DNA of 64,000 bases from Bradyrhizobium neotropicale (GTDB taxonomy: Bacteria > Pseudomonadota > Alphaproteobacteria > Rhizobiales > Xanthobacteraceae), in assembly GCF_001641695.1 (NCBI RefSeq), contig NZ_LSEF01000074.1, positions 1 to 64,000 of the forward strand, written 5' to 3'. The position numbers were made by a program, and so were the translations under genes. Shown piece by piece: positions 61,461 through 64,000 of this stretch; the stretch's first letter is position 1, and each line of letters begins with the position of its first letter. The notes beneath the pieces were generated by a model, which made no database searches, was not told the DNA's origin, and saw only the letters and a program-made list of their open reading frames with translations.

Positions 61461-62009
61461 CGTCGATCCCGGAATCTTCAGGAAACCATCATACGGGTCC
61501 GTCGCTGAAAGTGGCGTGAGATCGCTGGAAACGATGCACGCCGAGCGCTTGTGAACGCGCTGTCAACGACGTCGTGGCCGTTGGCTTCCTGGGGGCCGGC
61601 TCTGCGCAGAAGGGCGTTGCGTGTCCGGGACACGAGAGTGATGGATGCCGCCGCCATACTCCGTCATTGCGAGCGCAGTGAAGCAATCCAGGACGTATCC
61701 GCAGAAAGACTCTGGATTGCTTCGCTGCGCTCGCAATGACGAGGTTGACGCAGTTGCGGGGGATATCTCCCCGTCGTCCTGGCGAAAAACCCGTACTGCC
61801 GCGCGCGCCTTCGCCCATCGCGATTGCCCTCGTCAGCATTGCGAAAGCACGCCACCATTGTGTCTCGCAACATGCGCGTGTGGTTGTGGGTTCTGGCTTT
61901 GGCCCGGACGACAGCGTTGAGAGACTTGTGAGTTGTGCCAGAGCCCCGTCCGGCTACGATACCGCCGCGTCCGCGCCGCGCGGGGGCCGAAACATTTGCG
62001 GGAGGCGAC
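61461..62009. other. Gene-free gap with one palindromic repeat
   Basis: These 549 bases hold no convincing gene. The recognisable content is the family A repeat at 61662-61742 and the ribosome-binding site GGGAGG ahead of the next CDS. ORFs through this region lack family resemblance and overlap the repeat. Confidence 0.6.
61662..61742. repeat. Dispersed palindromic repeat, family A
   Basis: CGTCATTGCGAGCGCAGTGA is mirrored by GCTTCGCTGCGCTCGCAATG, with the inner AGCAATCC and GGATTGC arms intact. Confidence 0.85.
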
Positions 62010-63665
62010 ATGAGCGGGCAAGAGCGCAAGGTGAAGGGATCGGATCTGTTCGTCGCTGCCCTGGAGAATGAGGGTGTCGACCGCATCTTCGGCGTCCCCG
62101 GCGAGGAAAACCTCGATCTCGTGGAATCGCTGCGCAACTCCAAGATCGAGCTGATCCTGACCCGGCACGAGCAGGCTGCCGCCTTCATGGCCGCAACCCA
62201 TGGGCGGTTGACCGGCAAGCCGGGCGTGTGTCTCTCGACGCTTGGCCCGGGCGCGCTCAACCTGTCCACGGGAGCTGCCTACGCGCATCTCGGTGCGATG
62301 CCGATGATCTTGATCACCGGCCAGAAGGCGATCATGAGCAGCCGCCAGGCGCGTTTTCAGATCGTCGACGTCGTTGCGTCCATGAAGCCGTTGACGAAGC
62401 TGGCTCGGCAGATCGTCAGCGCTTCCAGCATCCCAACCGTGGTGCGCGACGCCTTTCGTGTGGCGATGGAGGAGCGGCCGGGGCCGGTACACCTCGAATT
62501 GCCGGAGGATGTCGCCGGCGAGGAGGTGGCCTCCGTCCCGGTGATCCCGACCCATCCGATCGAGATTCCCGTCGCCCATCGCGCTGCCCTCGACCGCGCG
62601 GCCGAGATGATTCTGGCCGCAAAGCGCCCGCTGGTGATGATGGGCGCGGCGACGAGCCGGCCGCGATCGACGCATGGGATAGCGACCTTCGTGCGGCGAA
62701 CCGGCATTCCGTTCTTCACCACGCAAATGGGGAAAGGCACCGTGCCCGGCGGCACCAATCTCTACATGGGAACCGCCGCGCTGTCCGAGCGAGACTACGT
62801 TCATGACGCCATCGATGCTGCGGATCTGATCGTGGCGATCGGGCATGATCCGGTCGAGAAGCCGCCCTTCATCATGGGGCCGTCGGGCCCGAAGGTCATT
62901 CACGTCAGCTACACGCCGGCGAGCGTCGAGCAGGTCTATTTTCCGGATGCAGAGGTCGTCGGCGACGTCGGTCCGAGCCTGGAGCTGTTGGCCGACCGCG
63001 TCGAAGGCAAGCTGCCGCAGGCGGCGGCGCTGTTGCCTTTACGCGAGAAGATACTCAGCCACATCGCCGACCGTGCCACCGAGGGGCGCTGGCCGCCGAC
63101 GCCGCAGCGCATCGTGCACGATATCAGGCAAGTGATGCCGGAGAACGGCATCGTCGCGCTCGACAACGGCATGTACAAGATCTGGTTCGCGCGCAACTAC
63201 CGCACCCGCGTCGCCAACACGCTGTTGCTGGACAATGCGCTGGCAACGATGGGCGCCGGCCTGCCGTCGGCGATGATGGCCGCGATGCTTCATCCAGACC
63301 GTCGCGTGCTCGCGGTCGCCGGCGACGGCGGCTTCATGATGAACAGCCAGGAGATGGAGACGGCGGTCCGCCTCAAGCTCAATTTGGTCGTGCTGGTGCT
63401 GGAGGACAATGCCTACGGCATGATCCGATGGAAGCAGGCCGTCGATCACTTCGCGGATTTCGGCATGACCTTTGGCAATCCAGACTTCGCCCTCTACGCC
63501 AAGGCTTATGGCGCGAAAGGGCACCGGATCGCGAGCATCGAAAGTTTCGTCCCAACACTCGATGCGGCGTTCAAGGACGGCGGCGTGCATCTGATCTCGA
63601 TCCCGATCGACTATTCCGAGAACGTGCGGGTGCTGGTCGACGAGCTGCGGGCGCGGGACAGGTAG
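62010..63665 (+). CDS. Thiamine-diphosphate enzyme, acetolactate-synthase-like (AlsS type)
   Basis: A 551-residue enzyme. The catalytic Glu is in ILTRHEQAAAFMAA, the substrate-side motif GVCLSTLGPGALN follows, and the ThDP/Mg site is VAGDGGFMMNSQEMETAVR with EDNAYGMIRWKQ. This pattern fits catabolic AlsS better than biosynthetic IlvB: there is no nearby ilvN-type small subunit. It would condense pyruvate to acetolactate, though oxalyl-CoA- or glyoxylate-type activities cannot be excluded by eye. The ATG at 62010 follows GGGAGG. Confidence 0.82.
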   Translation: MSGQERKVKGSDLFVAALENEGVDRIFGVPGEENLDLVESLRNSKIELILTRHEQAAAFMAATHGRLTGKPGVCLSTLGPGALNLSTGAAYAHLGAMPMILITGQKAIMSSRQARFQIVDVVASMKPLTKLARQIVSASSIPTVVRDAFRVAMEERPGPVHLELPEDVAGEEVASVPVIPTHPIEIPVAHRAALDRAAEMILAAKRPLVMMGAATSRPRSTHGIATFVRRTGIPFFTTQMGKGTVPGGTNLYMGTAALSERDYVHDAIDAADLIVAIGHDPVEKPPFIMGPSGPKVIHVSYTPASVEQVYFPDAEVVGDVGPSLELLADRVEGKLPQAAALLPLREKILSHIADRATEGRWPPTPQRIVHDIRQVMPENGIVALDNGMYKIWFARNYRTRVANTLLLDNALATMGAGLPSAMMAAMLHPDRRVLAVAGDGGFMMNSQEMETAVRLKLNLVVLVLEDNAYGMIRWKQAVDHFADFGMTFGNPDFALYAKAYGAKGHRIASIESFVPTLDAAFKDGGVHLISIPIDYSENVRVLVDELRARDR

Positions 63666-63710
63666 GGCGGCCCCGATTTGTCCGGAGGATCATACCAGCC
63701 ATTCCTTGAT

Positions 63711-63731
63711 ATATATCGTGTCGCGATATAT
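63711..63731. promoter_or_regulatory. AT-rich inverted repeat before the ClC-like gene
   Basis: An 8-5-8 inverted repeat, ATATATCG (63711-63718) and CGATATAT (63724-63731), about 35 bp upstream of the channel start. The CGATATAT half-site also occurs in the PadR spacer (CGATATATC), so PadR control is possible. Confidence 0.45.
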
Positions 63732-63766
63732 TGGCAGGCGCGAGAATCCTCCCGACAAGAGCAATC

Positions 63767-64000
63767 ATGCGCCAGACCCTGGACATTACCGGCGGGCTCC
63801 CGCGTCATCGCGGCAAGCCCGGAGACTTCACCGCCGACCGCCGGGTGCTGGTCCTGATCGGCATGGCCCTGCTGGTCGGTAGCCTCGGGGCCGGGGCGGC
63901 GTGGATGTTGTTGAAACTGATCGCGCTGGTCACGAACCTGGTCTGGTTCGGCCATATCAGCACCGAGAACGCCTCGCTGGCGAATGCCCATCCGGGGATC
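63767..64000 (+). CDS. Probable ClC-family chloride channel, 5' part
   Basis: The first 78 codons are visible and the gene runs off the window. A basic N terminus (PRHRGKPGDFTADRR) precedes a first membrane helix (VLVLIGMALLVGSLGAGAAW) and LLKLIALVTNLVWFGHIS, an arrangement that resembles the start of alphaproteobacterial ClC chloride channels or Cl-/H+ antiporters. The conserved selectivity motifs lie beyond the edge, so the call is tentative. Confidence 0.5.
   Translation, partial: MRQTLDITGGLPRHRGKPGDFTADRRVLVLIGMALLVGSLGAGAAWMLLKLIALVTNLVWFGHISTENASLANAHPGI

Overview
The window looks like chromosomal DNA of a high-GC alphaproteobacterium, most probably Bradyrhizobium or a close relative. 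This rests on the gene families, the strong GC bias at third codon positions, and many dispersed palindromic intergenic repeats of the kind common in that group. It is an inference: there is no rRNA or other species marker here. I see no tRNA, rRNA or CRISPR array.

Layout. 1-1.5 kb: an IS1182-type insertion sequence at the window edge. 1.5-7.3 kb: a valine/isobutyrate catabolic operon (mmsA, isobutyryl-CoA dehydrogenase, 3-hydroxyisobutyryl-CoA hydrolase, mmsB) with a divergent LysR regulator. 7.3-10.8 kb: an acyl-CoA synthetase, a MaoC hydratase and a short-chain dehydrogenase. 10.9-22.2 kb: mixed metabolic and housekeeping genes, namely a BaiN-like flavoprotein, a DSD1-type PLP enzyme, an ABC-F ATPase with a YaiI-family protein, a hot-dog-fold protein, an orphan molybdenum hydroxylase large subunit, Ppx/GppA, rlmE and a methyltransferase.

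22.4-34.7 kb is the accessory, surface- and signal-rich part. It has a Tat-exported SGNH-like hydrolase, two paralogous autotransporters with Ig-like or IPT/TIG passengers, a hybrid histidine kinase with an OmpR-type response regulator, a prokaryotic pentameric ligand-gated ion channel (Cys-loop receptor homologue), and a membrane-anchored Cache sensor without any output domain. The Cache gene overlaps the channel gene by 4 bp. Three palindromes of the form ATCAA(C/T)-N4-GTTGAT lie about 150-170 bp upstream of the autotransporter and Cache start codons. One sits in the divergent region shared with the kinase. I read this block as a possible co-regulated envelope-sensing system, and it is the most interesting item here.

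34.7-48.7 kb: a DHA2 exporter, a Pmp3-like peptide, guaB, an MDR oxidoreductase, a phosphoesterase, a radical SAM/SPASM protein divergent from an NrtR-type Nudix regulator, a MAPEG protein, an RsmB-type methyltransferase, a cold-shock protein and guaA. 48.7-53.2 kb: an HNH nuclease, a GFA protein, a deformylase-like protein that has lost two of three metal ligands, a LysR regulator and a methyltransferase. 53.6-61.5 kb: transport and stress regulation (MFS, MarR-GNAT, ohr/ohrR, a coupled GntR-transporter-threonine aldolase operon, PadR), with clear palindromic operators in most regulator promoters. 62-64 kb: an acetolactate-synthase-like enzyme and the start of a probable ClC chloride channel, cut by the window edge.
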